In this document: positions 35,718-44,229 of the stretch, piece by piece | Position numbering within the stretch: position 1 is the stretch's first letter | How the letters are laid out: every line of letters starts with the position of its first letter | Notes under the pieces: generated by a model | What the model saw: the letters and a program-made list of their open reading frames with translations, nothing else | Database searches by the model: none | What the model was told of the DNA's origin: nothing | Made by a program: the position numbers and the translations under genes | From: Sphingomonas bisphenolicum | Lineage (GTDB): Bacteria; Pseudomonadota; Alphaproteobacteria; Sphingomonadales; Sphingomonadaceae | DNA: 64,000 nt | Direction: 5' to 3' | NCBI RefSeq assembly: GCF_024349785.1 | Contig: NZ_AP018817.1 | Span: forward strand, 2,201,501-2,265,500

Positions 35718-36709
35718 ACGACCTGTCCCCGATGGGCGCGACCTGCGCGGCGCCGCTGCCCGAAGTTTCACGCGAAGCGATCGCCGCGCTGTTCGAACTG
35801 CCCTTCCTGGATCTGGTGGCGCAGGCCCATGCCGTGCATATCCGACATCATCCGCGCAACGCCGTGCAACTGTCTACCTTGTTGTCCATCAAGACCGGCG
35901 GCTGCGCGGAGGATTGCGGCTATTGCAGTCAGTCCGCCTTTGCCAAGAGCGGCGTAAAGGCGGAAAAGCTGATCGACGCCGACACAGTTGTCGCCGCCGC
36001 GCGAGAGGCGAAGGCGGGCGGTTCCAGCCGCTTCTGCATGGGCGCGGCGTGGCGCGAACCCAAGGTGCGCGACATGCCCGCGCTGCTCGACATGGTGCGG
36101 CGGGTGAAGGCGCTGGGCCTGGAAACCTGCATGACGCTGGGCATGTTGAGCGGCGATCAGGCCGACGCGCTGGCGGAAGCGGGACTTGATTATTACAACC
36201 ACAATATCGACACCAGCCCGGACTATTATGACCGGGTCATCACTACCCGGAGTTTCCAGGACCGGCTCGACACGCTGGACCATGTTCGCCGGGCAGGCAT
36301 GGCGGTGTGCTGTGGCGGCATCCTGGGGATGGGCGAGACGCGCGAAGACCGCATTGCTTTTCTCCACGCGCTTGCCGCCTTGCCCGAACCGCCCGACAGC
36401 GTCCCGCTGAACGCGCTGGTGCCGATCCCCGGCACCGTGCTGGGCGACATGTTGGCCGACACGCCGCTGGCCCGGATCGATGAGATCGAATTCGTGCGCA
36501 CCGTCGCTGCGGCGCGGATCACCATGCCCCACAGCGTCGTGCGCCTGTCGGCCGGTCGCGAGAGCATGAGCGAAGCAGGGCAGGCGCTCTGCTTCATGGC
36601 CGGAGCCAATTCGATCTTCACCGGCGACCGTCTGCTGACCACGAGCAACAAGGGCGGCGATGCCGATGCCGCGTTGTTCGCGAAGCTCGGGCTGGCGCCG
36701 TCCAGTTGA
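35714..36709 (+). CDS. bioB: Biotin synthase
   Basis: A 331-residue radical-SAM enzyme that inserts sulfur into dethiobiotin. CAEDCGYC near residue 64 holds the three 4Fe-4S cysteines. The 2Fe-2S ligands are also present: Cys in [19 protein letters not shown] and AVCCGGI, and Arg in [16 protein letters not shown] and [16 protein letters not shown] are diagnostic. It is embedded in the carboxylase/beta-oxidation operon with ATGA overlap, without bioA, bioD or bioF nearby. This suggests biotin supply is raised along with the biotin-dependent carboxylase. Confidence 0.92.
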   Translation: MNDLSPMGATCAAPLPEVSREAIAALFELPFLDLVAQAHAVHIRHHPRNAVQLSTLLSIKTGGCAEDCGYCSQSAFAKSGVKAEKLIDADTVVAAAREAKAGGSSRFCMGAAWREPKVRDMPALLDMVRRVKALGLETCMTLGMLSGDQADALAEAGLDYYNHNIDTSPDYYDRVITTRSFQDRLDTLDHVRRAGMAVCCGGILGMGETREDRIAFLHALAALPEPPDSVPLNALVPIPGTVLGDMLADTPLARIDEIEFVRTVAAARITMPHSVVRLSAGRESMSEAGQALCFMAGANSIFTGDRLLTTSNKGGDADAALFAKLGLAPSS

Positions 36710-36715
36710 GGTAAG

Positions 36716-37699
36716 ATGATTTTGCGCACCCGCGTTACCGATCTTCTGGGCATCCGCTACCCCATCGTGCAGGGCGGGATGCAGAATGTGGGCTATGCGC
36801 CACTGGCGGCGGCGGTTTCCAGCGCCGGCGGCCTGGGCATGATAACCGCTCTGACCTTTGCCGATCCGGGCGCGCTGGCGCAGGAGATTGCGCGGTGTCG
36901 GGCGCTGACAACGGCACCCTTCGGCGTCAACATCTCCGTCTTCCCGACCATGCGGCCACCCGACTATGGCGCCATAGTGGACGCGATCGCCGATGGCGGC
37001 GTGGAAGTCGTCGAAACCGCGGGCACGCCGGCCGTGCGTGCGGTGTGGGATATGCTCTTCGCGCGCGGTATCCGCGTCATCCATAAATGCACCTCTGTCC
37101 GCCACGCCCTGTCGTCGGAGCGCTATGGCGTCCATGCCGTGTCGATCGATGGCTTCGAATGTGCGGGACATCCGGGTGAGGACGACGTGCCGGGCCTGGT
37201 GCTGATTCCCGCCGCGGCCGATCGCCTGTCCGTGCCGGTACTGGCGAGCGGCGGCATCGCTGACGGCCGCGGGCTGGCGGCGGCGCTGGCGCTGGGCGCC
37301 GACGGAGTGACGATGGGCACGCGTTTTTGCGCGACGCGCGAAGCACCGATCCACGACAATGTGAAGCAAGCCTATGTCGACAAGGACGAACGGGAAACCG
37401 ACATTCTCTTCCGCCCTTTCCGCAATTCCGCCCGCGTCGGCCGCAATGCGATCTCGACCGAAGTGTTGCGTCGCACGGCAGCGCCCGATGCGGTCTTCGC
37501 CGATGTGGCGGAACTGGTCAGCGGACTGCGCGGTAAGGCGCTGCTGCAATCGGGCGATATCGATAGCGGTATCTATTGGGCCAGCATGGCGCAGGGGCTG
37601 ATCCACGACATACCCAGTTGCGCCGACCTGATCGAGCGCATGATAGCCGATGCGCGCGCGGTCATCACGGATCGGCTGGCGGGTATGATCTGCGGCTGA
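36716..37699 (+). CDS. Nitronate monooxygenase-like flavoprotein (NMO/2-NPD family)
   Basis: A 327-residue FMN TIM-barrel protein. PIVQGGMQNVGYAPLAAAVSSAGG at the N terminus, HKCTSVRHA near residue 124, [18 protein letters not shown] near residue 145 and [21 protein letters not shown] near residue 177 define the family. The AGHPG histidine region matches nitronate monooxygenases, but many relatives act on enoyl- or acyl-CoA derivatives in catabolic operons. It ends the operon, 6 bp after bioB, and is paralogous to 58272-59270. Actual reaction unknown. Confidence 0.78.
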   Translation: MILRTRVTDLLGIRYPIVQGGMQNVGYAPLAAAVSSAGGLGMITALTFADPGALAQEIARCRALTTAPFGVNISVFPTMRPPDYGAIVDAIADGGVEVVETAGTPAVRAVWDMLFARGIRVIHKCTSVRHALSSERYGVHAVSIDGFECAGHPGEDDVPGLVLIPAAADRLSVPVLASGGIADGRGLAAALALGADGVTMGTRFCATREAPIHDNVKQAYVDKDERETDILFRPFRNSARVGRNAISTEVLRRTAAPDAVFADVAELVSGLRGKALLQSGDIDSGIYWASMAQGLIHDIPSCADLIERMIADARAVITDRLAGMICG

Positions 37700-37703
37700 C
37701 GGC

Positions 37704-38681
37704 TCAGTCGATCAGCACGACGCATTTGCCCAGATGCCTGCGCGCCAGAATCTCCTCATAACCCCGCCGGGCATCGGCAAAGGCGAAACATGTCCCGGCC
37801 TGTGGCTTTAGCCGGCCGTCCGCAGCCCAAGCCAGCATCTCGCGAAAGTCGTTCCATCCCTGCTCGCCCATGCGTTCCAGGGCGAGCCGCCCCTCGACCC
37901 CGATGACCGATATCATCTTCACCAGCAGCACGTTGGTCCGGGCCACAGCCGCACGGCCGGAGGTGAAGCCGATCACAACTATGCGGCCGCCGGTCGCGAT
38001 GGCGCGCATCGACTGGTCGAACAGGTCGCCGCCGACGGGATCGAAGACCATGTCCGCACCCCGGCCGCCGGTAACCTCCAATATACGCTCGCGCAGCGGC
38101 GTGGCGACATGGTTGATCCGATGGTCGGCGGCGACCTGCACCAGCTTCGCATCGTCACTGCCGGTGGCGATCACTGTCGCGCCGATCGCGCGGCCGACGT
38201 CCAGCGCCGCCGACCCGGTCCCGCCCGTGGCGCCATGGACGACCAGCACTTCCCCGGCCTGCAGATTACCCCGACGGACCAGTGCATTGAAAGCGGTCCA
38301 GTGGTTCATGAGGAAGCCGGCGGCATCGGCGAACGCCAGATCGTCGGCGATGCCATGCACAAAGGCTTCGGGCAGGACGCAATATTCGGCGAGGCCGCCG
38401 CCGTCGAGCGAGACGGAGAAAGCGGCGACCCGCTGGCCGGGAGCCACCCGTGCGACGCCGGGGCCGCAGGCATCGACGACCCCCGCCATCTCGCTCGACG
38501 GGATATAGGGCAGGGGCGGCGTCTTCTGATAGCGGCCTTCCAGCACCATCGTTTCGCCGAAGGACAAGCCGGCGGCGTGGACGCGGATGCGCACTTCGCC
38601 CGGACCGGGCTCGGGGACCGGCACATCCGCTATCGCGATTTGGAAAGGCGCGGCGAAACGGTGGCAGACCCAGGCCTTCAT
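37704..38681 (-). CDS. NADPH:quinone oxidoreductase (MDR family, zinc-independent)
   Basis: A 325-residue medium-chain reductase of the quinone oxidoreductase type. It shows PGPGEVRIRVHAAGLSFGETMVLEGRY near residue 25, the NADPH-binding HGATGGTGSAALDVGRAIGATVI near residue 148, and MVFDPVGGD. The zinc-binding cysteines of alcohol dehydrogenases are absent. It is the last gene of the leftward CoA-transferase operon; its ATG overlaps the stop of the broken CaiB gene (ATGA). Likely reduces an enone or enoyl intermediate. Confidence 0.85.
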   Translation of the reverse strand: MKAWVCHRFAAPFQIAIADVPVPEPGPGEVRIRVHAAGLSFGETMVLEGRYQKTPPLPYIPSSEMAGVVDACGPGVARVAPGQRVAAFSVSLDGGGLAEYCVLPEAFVHGIADDLAFADAAGFLMNHWTAFNALVRRGNLQAGEVLVVHGATGGTGSAALDVGRAIGATVIATGSDDAKLVQVAADHRINHVATPLRERILEVTGGRGADMVFDPVGGDLFDQSMRAIATGGRIVVIGFTSGRAAVARTNVLLVKMISVIGVEGRLALERMGEQGWNDFREMLAWAADGRLKPQAGTCFAFADARRGYEEILARRHLGKCVVLID

Positions 38682-39885
38682 GCGTCGCTTGCCAGCCGGA
38701 TGCCGAACTCCGCCAATATTTCGTCATGATCGGCGTCCAGCATCGGCGCGTGGCGGTGCAGGTGCGCGGGCGTATCGGAAAAGCGGATGGGGTGGACGGG
38801 TTGGCGATAGCGGCCCGCTGCGGGATGGTCATGCTCCATCAGCGCGCCGATCGCCATGATTTGCGGGTCTGCGGCCAAGTCGTCCGGCCGATTGATGGGG
38901 GCGTAGACGGCGTCCACCGCCCGCAGGCGGGGTAGCCAATAGGCGGTGGGCCGACGCAACAGGCAGGCCCCGACGATCGCGTTCAACTCCGACGCATTGG
39001 CAAAGCGCTTGCTCAACACGTCAAAGCGCGGATCGCCCGGCAGGTCGGGACGGCCCAGTACCTGGCAGACGCCGGCAAATTCGTCGTCGGTCACGAACCC
39101 GACCAATATATGGCCGTCCGCGGTCGCAAAGCAGTAGCGCACGCCGGCCATCGATCCGCCGACAACGACATCGTCGCCGATCAGCGTGCTGCTGCTGCTC
39201 ATCACCTCCGGCCAGATGAACGATAGGGCGACGTTCAACATGCTGACGCGGATATGCTGGCCCTGTCCCGTTCGCGCGCCAGCAGCGCGGCGGTGACGGC
39301 CTGCCAGACCACCAGTGCGGTGGCCTTGTCCACGATCGCGCTGCGGATCGTGGTCGGCGCGCCCGTCACATTGTCGGCCTGAACGGCGGCGATGCCGGCA
39401 ATTCCCTGGACGACAATGTCGTAAACGCGGCGGTTCGCCTCCGGGCCGCTGTCGCCCAGGCCGTCGATCGAGACATAGATGATATCGGGACGTAGGCGCG
39501 CGGCGGCTTCATAGCCGATGCCGATGCGATCGGCGACGCCCGGCCGGAAGTTCTGTACCACGACGTCGCACTGTCCGGCAATGCGCAGCGCGGCATCGAG
39601 ATGATCGGCGCGTTTGAGGTCGAGCGCGATCGAGCGCTTGTTGCGATTGGCGTTCAGGAACATCGCGCCCATATTGGGCACGCCGCTGCGCTGGTCGCCG
39701 CTGCTGCGCAATTGATCGCCCCTGATCGGCTCCACCTTGATGACGTCAGCGCCCTGGTCGCCCATCAGCATCGTCGCCATGGGTGCGGTCAGATTGGTGC
39801 CGAATTCCAGGATGCGATAGCCGGCCAGCGGGCCGAGGCGATGCGGCCCGGGCCGTCCTTCGGCAAGATCGTCCAGGCCCGACAT
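38678..39885 (-). pseudogene. CaiB/BaiF family CoA-transferase, frameshifted
   Basis: The N-terminal part (39885 to 39235) has GYRILEFGTNLTAPMATMLMGDQGADVIKVE and NRNKRSIALDLK, typical of class III CoA-transferases. It changes frame at about 39250-39275, where family members read ALLARERTGQGQH. One frame gives ...LLARERDRA, the next gives ARTGQGQHIRVSM, and the remaining 188 residues (ATG at 39241) continue the protein in the new frame. Restoring one base, or four as the family spacing suggests, would give one protein of about 400 residues. There is no homopolymer at the break. It may be a true mutation, an assembly error, or two overlapping translated halves. Confidence 0.75.
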
Positions 39886-39908
39886 GTGCGCTCCATCTCT
39901 TTGGCCCG

Positions 39909-40700
39909 TTACGGGCGTGACTGCTTCTTCTGCCGTTCCAGCGCTGCCAAGACGCCTGCCTCGCTTTCTGGATGTTCCACCAGTGCGGAGGACGCCTCCT
40001 GCGCCTCCAGATAGGCGTCCATCCATTCGGACCCTTCCCAGGTCAGCGACGCCAGCTTGCGGGCGCGCAGCGTCGGCATGCTCTTGCGCGCCATCTGGTT
40101 GGCCAGGTCGAGCGCGATGGGCAGCACCGCCGGGGAGGGGACGACATAGTTGAAGAAGCCGGTTGATTCGAGTTCCCGCGCCGTGAAGGTGCGGCCAGTG
40201 TAGATCATCTCGCGCACCTTGGCCTCGGGCATGCGCAAGCTTGCGAACAGGCCCGCGCTGCCGCCGACCAGCCCATAATCCACCTCCGGGCAAGCGAAGC
40301 GCGCATCTTCGGCGGCGACGCGCAGGTCGCACATACCTGCCAGCATCACGCCCACGCCTACCGTCGCGCCGCGGATCGCGGCGATCATCGGCCGGTCGAT
40401 ATGGTGGAAGCGTGGCAGTTGGGCATTGATGAACTGATAGCGTTCCTTGCGCTTTTCCGCTGTCATGCCCTTGAACTCATGCAAATCCGCACCGCCGCAC
40501 CAGGCGCGCGCGTCGTCCGGCGCGGTGATGACGATGACGCGGACCGTCTGGTCCGCCGCGACATGGTCGGCGAAGCGGCCGATCTCCTCATAGACGGACA
40601 GGGACACCGCGTTGACCGGCGGGCGCGAGAAAGTGAGCAGTCCCACGCCATTGTCGCGCACATCGAGGGTGAAGGCGCCGAAGCTGTGCCTGACGGTCAT
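39909..40700 (-). CDS. Enoyl-CoA hydratase/isomerase family (crotonase; paralogue of 24393-25199)
   Basis: A 263-residue crotonase closely similar to the one behind the P450 gene: FGAFTLDV, RPPVNAVS, AWCGGADLHEF, ACPEVDYGLVGG and the FTARELESTGFFNYV segment are shared. The oxyanion-hole glycine and one catalytic glutamate (PEVDYG) are present. It lies between CoA-transferase subunit B (13 bp upstream) and the broken CaiB gene (23 bp downstream). The pair may act on two related CoA intermediates, one per branch of the pathway (inference). Confidence 0.82.
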   Translation of the reverse strand: MTVRHSFGAFTLDVRDNGVGLLTFSRPPVNAVSLSVYEEIGRFADHVAADQTVRVIVITAPDDARAWCGGADLHEFKGMTAEKRKERYQFINAQLPRFHHIDRPMIAAIRGATVGVGVMLAGMCDLRVAAEDARFACPEVDYGLVGGSAGLFASLRMPEAKVREMIYTGRTFTARELESTGFFNYVVPSPAVLPIALDLANQMARKSMPTLRARKLASLTWEGSEWMDAYLEAQEASSALVEHPESEAGVLAALERQKKQSRP

Positions 40701-40713
40701 ATGGTTTTCCCTC

Positions 40714-41364
40714 TTACGCGATTTCCAGCGCCAGTTGCAGCTCCACGCCGGTCATGTCGCGCAGCTGGTCGATGGTCAGTCCCGGCACCATTTCGATGAC
40801 ATGGGCGCCCGCCGGACCCACGTCGAAGATGGCGACGTCGCTATAGACACGCGACACGCAGGACAGGCCGGTCAGCGGATAGCTGCATTGGGCGACGAGC
40901 TTGCTCTCGCCGCCCTTGGTCAGCAGATCCATCATTACGAACACCTGCTTGGCGCCGACGGCCAGATCCATCGCTCCGCCCACGGCCGGAATCGCGTCCG
41001 GCGCGCCGGTATGCCAGTTTGCGAGATCGCCCTTCACCGACACCTGAAAGGCGCCCAGCACGCAAATGTCGATATGCCCGCCACGCATCATCGAGAATGA
41101 ATCGCCGTGGTGGAAGAAGGAGCCACCTGCCAGCAGCGTGACCGGCTGCTTGCCGGCATTGATCAGTTCCCAGTCGGTATCCTCTTCGGCCGGCGCCGGC
41201 CCCATGCCAAGCAGACCGTTTTCGCTTTGGAGGAAGATGTCGCGTTCCTGCGGCAGAAAATTCGCCACTCTGGTCGGCAGGCCGATGCCCAGATTGACGT
41301 AGGCGCCCTCCGGAATGTCGCGCGCGACCCGCGCGGCCATGTCTTCACGGTTCATCCGCTGCAT
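40714..41364 (-). CDS. 3-oxoacid CoA-transferase, subunit B
   Basis: A 216-residue family I CoA-transferase beta subunit. GAYVNLGIGLPTRVANFLP near residue 20 and SENGLLGMGP near residue 47 are present, the latter with the glutamate that forms the enzyme-CoA thioester. It ends with the usual SRVYSDVAIFDV and VIEMVPGLT. The start at 41364 follows GGAG at 9 bp; an ATG three codons later is possible. It pairs with the gene at 41379-42065, 14 bp away. It would move CoA from succinyl- or acetyl-CoA to a 3-oxo acid of the pathway. Confidence 0.9.
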   Translation of the reverse strand: MQRMNREDMAARVARDIPEGAYVNLGIGLPTRVANFLPQERDIFLQSENGLLGMGPAPAEEDTDWELINAGKQPVTLLAGGSFFHHGDSFSMMRGGHIDICVLGAFQVSVKGDLANWHTGAPDAIPAVGGAMDLAVGAKQVFVMMDLLTKGGESKLVAQCSYPLTGLSCVSRVYSDVAIFDVGPAGAHVIEMVPGLTIDQLRDMTGVELQLALEIA

Positions 41365-41378
41365 GATGCTTGTCTCCT

Positions 41379-42065
41379 TCAGGCCGCAGCCGCGACGGAT
41401 AGCGGTGCGACCTGCACCACTCGATTGACGAAGATGCCCGGCGTCACGACAATTTCGGGATCGAGCGCACCCAGTTCCACGATCTCTGTCACCTGCGCGA
41501 TGGTGGTCTTGGCCGCCATCGCCATGATCGGGCCGAAATTGCGCGCCACCTTGCGATAGACGAGATTGCCCCAGCGATCGCCCGCGCGCGCCTTGATCAA
41601 CGCGAAATCGGCATGGATGGGATATTCCAGCACATAGTTGCGCCCATCGATCTCGCGAGTTTCCTTGCCCTCGGCCAGCAGCGTCCCGTATCCGGTTGGC
41701 GTAAAGACGGCCCCCAGACCCGATCCCGCCGCCTGGATGCGTGCGGCCAGATTGCCCTGCGGCACCAGTTCCAGTTCGATCTCTCCGGCACGATAGCGCG
41801 CATCGAAATGATGCGAGGTCGCCTGGCGTGGGAAGGAACAAATGACCTTGCGCACCCGGTTGGCCTTGATGAGCGCGGCGATGCCCGTCTCGCCCGCGCC
41901 CGCATTATTGCTGATGATCGTCAGGTCGGTGGCGCCATGTGCGATCACCGCCTCCATCAATTCATGGGGTGCGCCCGCATCACCGAAGCCGCTGATCATG
42001 ATGGATGCGCCATCATGGAGATCGGCGACCGCCTGTCCCAGCGACGGACTGATCTTGTCTATCAT
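41379..42065 (-). CDS. 3-oxoacid CoA-transferase, subunit A
   Basis: A 228-residue alpha subunit with the CoA-binding motif GFGDAGAPHELMEA near residue 25, ISNNAGAG near residue 51, GAGSGLGAVFTPTGYGT-type segment near residue 110 and the ending VVTPGIFVNRVV. The start at 42065 is preceded by GAGAGG. It is the first gene of the leftward operon 42065-37704. Operator copy g lies 35 bp upstream, so the operon is probably in the TetR regulon. Confidence 0.9.
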   Translation of the reverse strand: MIDKISPSLGQAVADLHDGASIMISGFGDAGAPHELMEAVIAHGATDLTIISNNAGAGETGIAALIKANRVRKVICSFPRQATSHHFDARYRAGEIELELVPQGNLAARIQAAGSGLGAVFTPTGYGTLLAEGKETREIDGRNYVLEYPIHADFALIKARAGDRWGNLVYRKVARNFGPIMAMAAKTTIAQVTEIVELGALDPEIVVTPGIFVNRVVQVAPLSVAAAA

Positions 42066-42099
42066 GCAAACCTCTCGCTCTCGTCTCATATCCGCTATA

Positions 42100-42116
42100 T
42101 CCGATGATATTTCGAA
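42100..42116. promoter_or_regulatory. Palindromic operator copy g (TCCGA-N7-TCGAA)
   Basis: TCCGATGATATTTCGAA, one arm mismatch, 35 bp upstream of the CoA-transferase subunit A start codon. Confidence 0.6.
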
Positions 42117-42810
42117 TATTGCAGAAATTAGGCATATATAGTCATGACGACATTGGTCGCGCTGCGCCATGCCGCCTGCCTGCACCAGTCATCCACTCCG
42201 CAGGACGGCGCCCATGCTATCAAGAGGCTTTTTATGCCTCGACCATGCTCCGCTTCCAGCGCGTATTCGAACGCCGCGGCGATTTTGGGCCGCTTTTGCC
42301 TCAGTGTGCCTGTCATGGATAAATTGGTCCTTACCGGACACGTCGCGTCGAGCGGAAAAGGTGACGTCTGCCGTGGGCAGGACAGCAATTGCGGTGGGGC
42401 CGTTCCGGTCATTCCCCGGCGCGCAAGCAATGATGCCTACAGCGTCGGGCATATGGCGCTTAGTCCCGGTGCAGTGGATGCGATGGCTGGAAGGTTGCAT
42501 GTGGCAATAATCCGATTAAACGTCGGATATTAATAGAGGTGATAAGCGACGGAGGCAAGCGTCATTTCGCTGGGCTATATGGGCATGGTACGGTGAAATC
42601 GGCATGATCCCACAAGGGCGCGGCGATAATGTGGTTTAGGAGCCGGGATATGTGTCCACCCTCGATTCCGATATCCGTCGAATTTTGCCGAGCAGATGGC
42701 CATTTTGGGCATCGCTGCTGACGATCGCGATGGGCCAGGGGCAGTGCGTTCCGCACGAACTGAAGCGAGAAGTGCTCGGCCGCGCGGTCAAGGCCCCTGA
42801 CGGGCCGTTG
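42117..42810. other. Gene-poor stretch with no convincing coding region
   Basis: About 700 bp between the CoA-transferase operon and the sensor kinase gene. Several open frames of 60-130 codons exist on both strands, but none has a ribosome site, recognisable motif or codon pattern like the neighbours. It contains operator copy h (42511-42527), which has no intact gene close downstream, so a regulated gene may have decayed here. I do not recognise an insertion-sequence remnant with certainty. Confidence 0.4.
42511..42527. promoter_or_regulatory. Palindromic operator copy h (TCCGA-N7-TCGGA), orphan
   Basis: Perfect arms, TCCGATTAAACGTCGGA; the spacer shares AAACG with copy f. The nearest supported start codon is 446 bp away (CoA-transferase A). 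Confidence 0.58.
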
Positions 42811-44229
42811 CTATGTGACAGGTAATGTCGACCGGCGATCGACAAATCGAAACCGTATGAGAATGACCGTTCCGGCCGCGCTATCGCCGATTTCGACCTG
42901 GGCGCCCATCCGCTGCGCGGCCGACCGGACGATGGCGAGGCCAAGGCCCGTACCGTCAGGCCCCTGCGCGCCGCCCAGTCGGACGAATCGCTCGAATATG
43001 GCCTCCCGCTTGTCCGGCGGAATGCCAGGGCCATCGTCGCTGACCGTCACCAGGGTTTCGGTCGGTCGCCTTAGCAAGGCGACGGATACGGTGCCGCCGG
43101 GCTGGTTGTAGCGGATGCCATTGTCGATGAGATTCGCGATGATCTCGAAGGCCAGGGTGCGGTGGCCGGAAATGACATAATCTTCCCCGTCATCCGCATC
43201 CAGGTTCAGCTCGACCCCGGCGGCGATGGCCGGATTGATCAGGCGGCCGATTACGGCTGCGCAGACTTCCTTGAGATCGACCGCCTCCAATGGGGCGGAC
43301 ACGCCGGCCTCCTCGGCACGGGCAAGCGCCAGCAACTGGGTCACCAGCCGTTCGAGCCGTGTCACGGCGTCACCGATCTCGTCGAGCGCTTCGCTCGATC
43401 CGCGCCGGGCCAGCGCAACCTGGACCTTGAGCACCGACAATGGCGTGCGCATCTGGTGCGAGGCGTCGGCGGTGAAACGCCGCACGCCGCCGGTCGCATT
43501 GTCGAGTTGCGCCAGCAACTGGTTGAATGCGCGCGCCAGCGGCTGCAACTCGCTGGGCAGCGGCCCGTTATCGAGCGGCGAAAAATCCGGTCGGCTGCTC
43601 AGTTCGCGGGATTCGACCGCGTCGCGCAGCCGGGCGAGCGGCCGCAGGCTCCACCCCAATGCCGGGCGCAGCAGCAGGGCCGCCACTCCCACCAGCGCCA
43701 ATTCCGCGAGTAGCAGTGCGCCCAGCAGCCGGTTGGTGAGCGCCTTGCGGTTGTCGAGCGTCTCGGCGATCTGCACGATCACCGGCTTGTCTATGCGGGG
43801 CAGCATCCGCTTCACCTCGCCAATGCGGATGTCCTGGTCGCGATAACGGGCAAAACGGAAGCGGGGCTGATCGATCACCAATTGTGCGGGATCGGGCGCG
43901 GGCAGGTCGGCATAGCCGGTGAGCAATTCGCTGCCTACGGCGATGCGGTAATAGACATTGTCGCGTTCGCCATTCTCCAGCATTCCGAAAGCGGCGGGCG
44001 GCAGGTCCAGGGTCACTTCACTGCGCTCGACCTGTACCGTCTCGGCAATGGCGCCCAGCGCGCCGGCCAATACCCGGTCGTTGGTGCGGCGCACGACATC
44101 GGCGATCAGGGTCGCGCCACCGATGCCGATGATCGCCGCCACTGCCAGCAGCGGCCCCAGCACCGCCGCCAGCAGTCGGGTGCGCAGCGCGATGGCCCCG
44201 CCCGATGCGCTCCGCGGTTCAGCCGGCAT
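42811..44229 (-). CDS. Sensor histidine kinase (TctE-like)
   Basis: A 472-residue membrane kinase. There is one helix near residues 20-42, a periplasmic sensor region of about 120 residues, a second helix near 168-190, and a HAMP-like linker. The dimerisation domain has the phospho-acceptor His in DASHQMRTPLS near residue 257, and the ATPase domain has NLIDNGIRYNQPGG, DDGPGIP and GTGLGLAIV. The layout matches TctE-type citrate/tricarboxylate sensors. It overlaps the end of the response regulator gene by 11 bp. Confidence 0.88.
   Translation of the reverse strand: MPAEPRSASGGAIALRTRLLAAVLGPLLAVAAIIGIGGATLIADVVRRTNDRVLAGALGAIAETVQVERSEVTLDLPPAAFGMLENGERDNVYYRIAVGSELLTGYADLPAPDPAQLVIDQPRFRFARYRDQDIRIGEVKRMLPRIDKPVIVQIAETLDNRKALTNRLLGALLLAELALVGVAALLLRPALGWSLRPLARLRDAVESRELSSRPDFSPLDNGPLPSELQPLARAFNQLLAQLDNATGGVRRFTADASHQMRTPLSVLKVQVALARRGSSEALDEIGDAVTRLERLVTQLLALARAEEAGVSAPLEAVDLKEVCAAVIGRLINPAIAAGVELNLDADDGEDYVISGHRTLAFEIIANLIDNGIRYNQPGGTVSVALLRRPTETLVTVSDDGPGIPPDKREAIFERFVRLGGAQGPDGTGLGLAIVRSAAQRMGAQVEIGDSAAGTVILIRFRFVDRRSTLPVT

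Noticed and set aside
35714..36709. BioB-like radical-SAM enzyme of another function
   Set aside because: All 4Fe-4S and 2Fe-2S ligands and the biotin synthase signature segments are present, so true BioB is the simpler call.
42144..42533. A 129-codon plus-strand frame starting just after operator copy g
   Set aside because: No ribosome site, no domain, and composition unlike neighbouring proteins; it also runs through operator copy h.
42562..42756. A short minus-strand frame that looked like the end of a transposase
   Set aside because: No catalytic motif, terminal inverted repeats or target duplication could be identified; the resemblance is too vague to support a mobile element.
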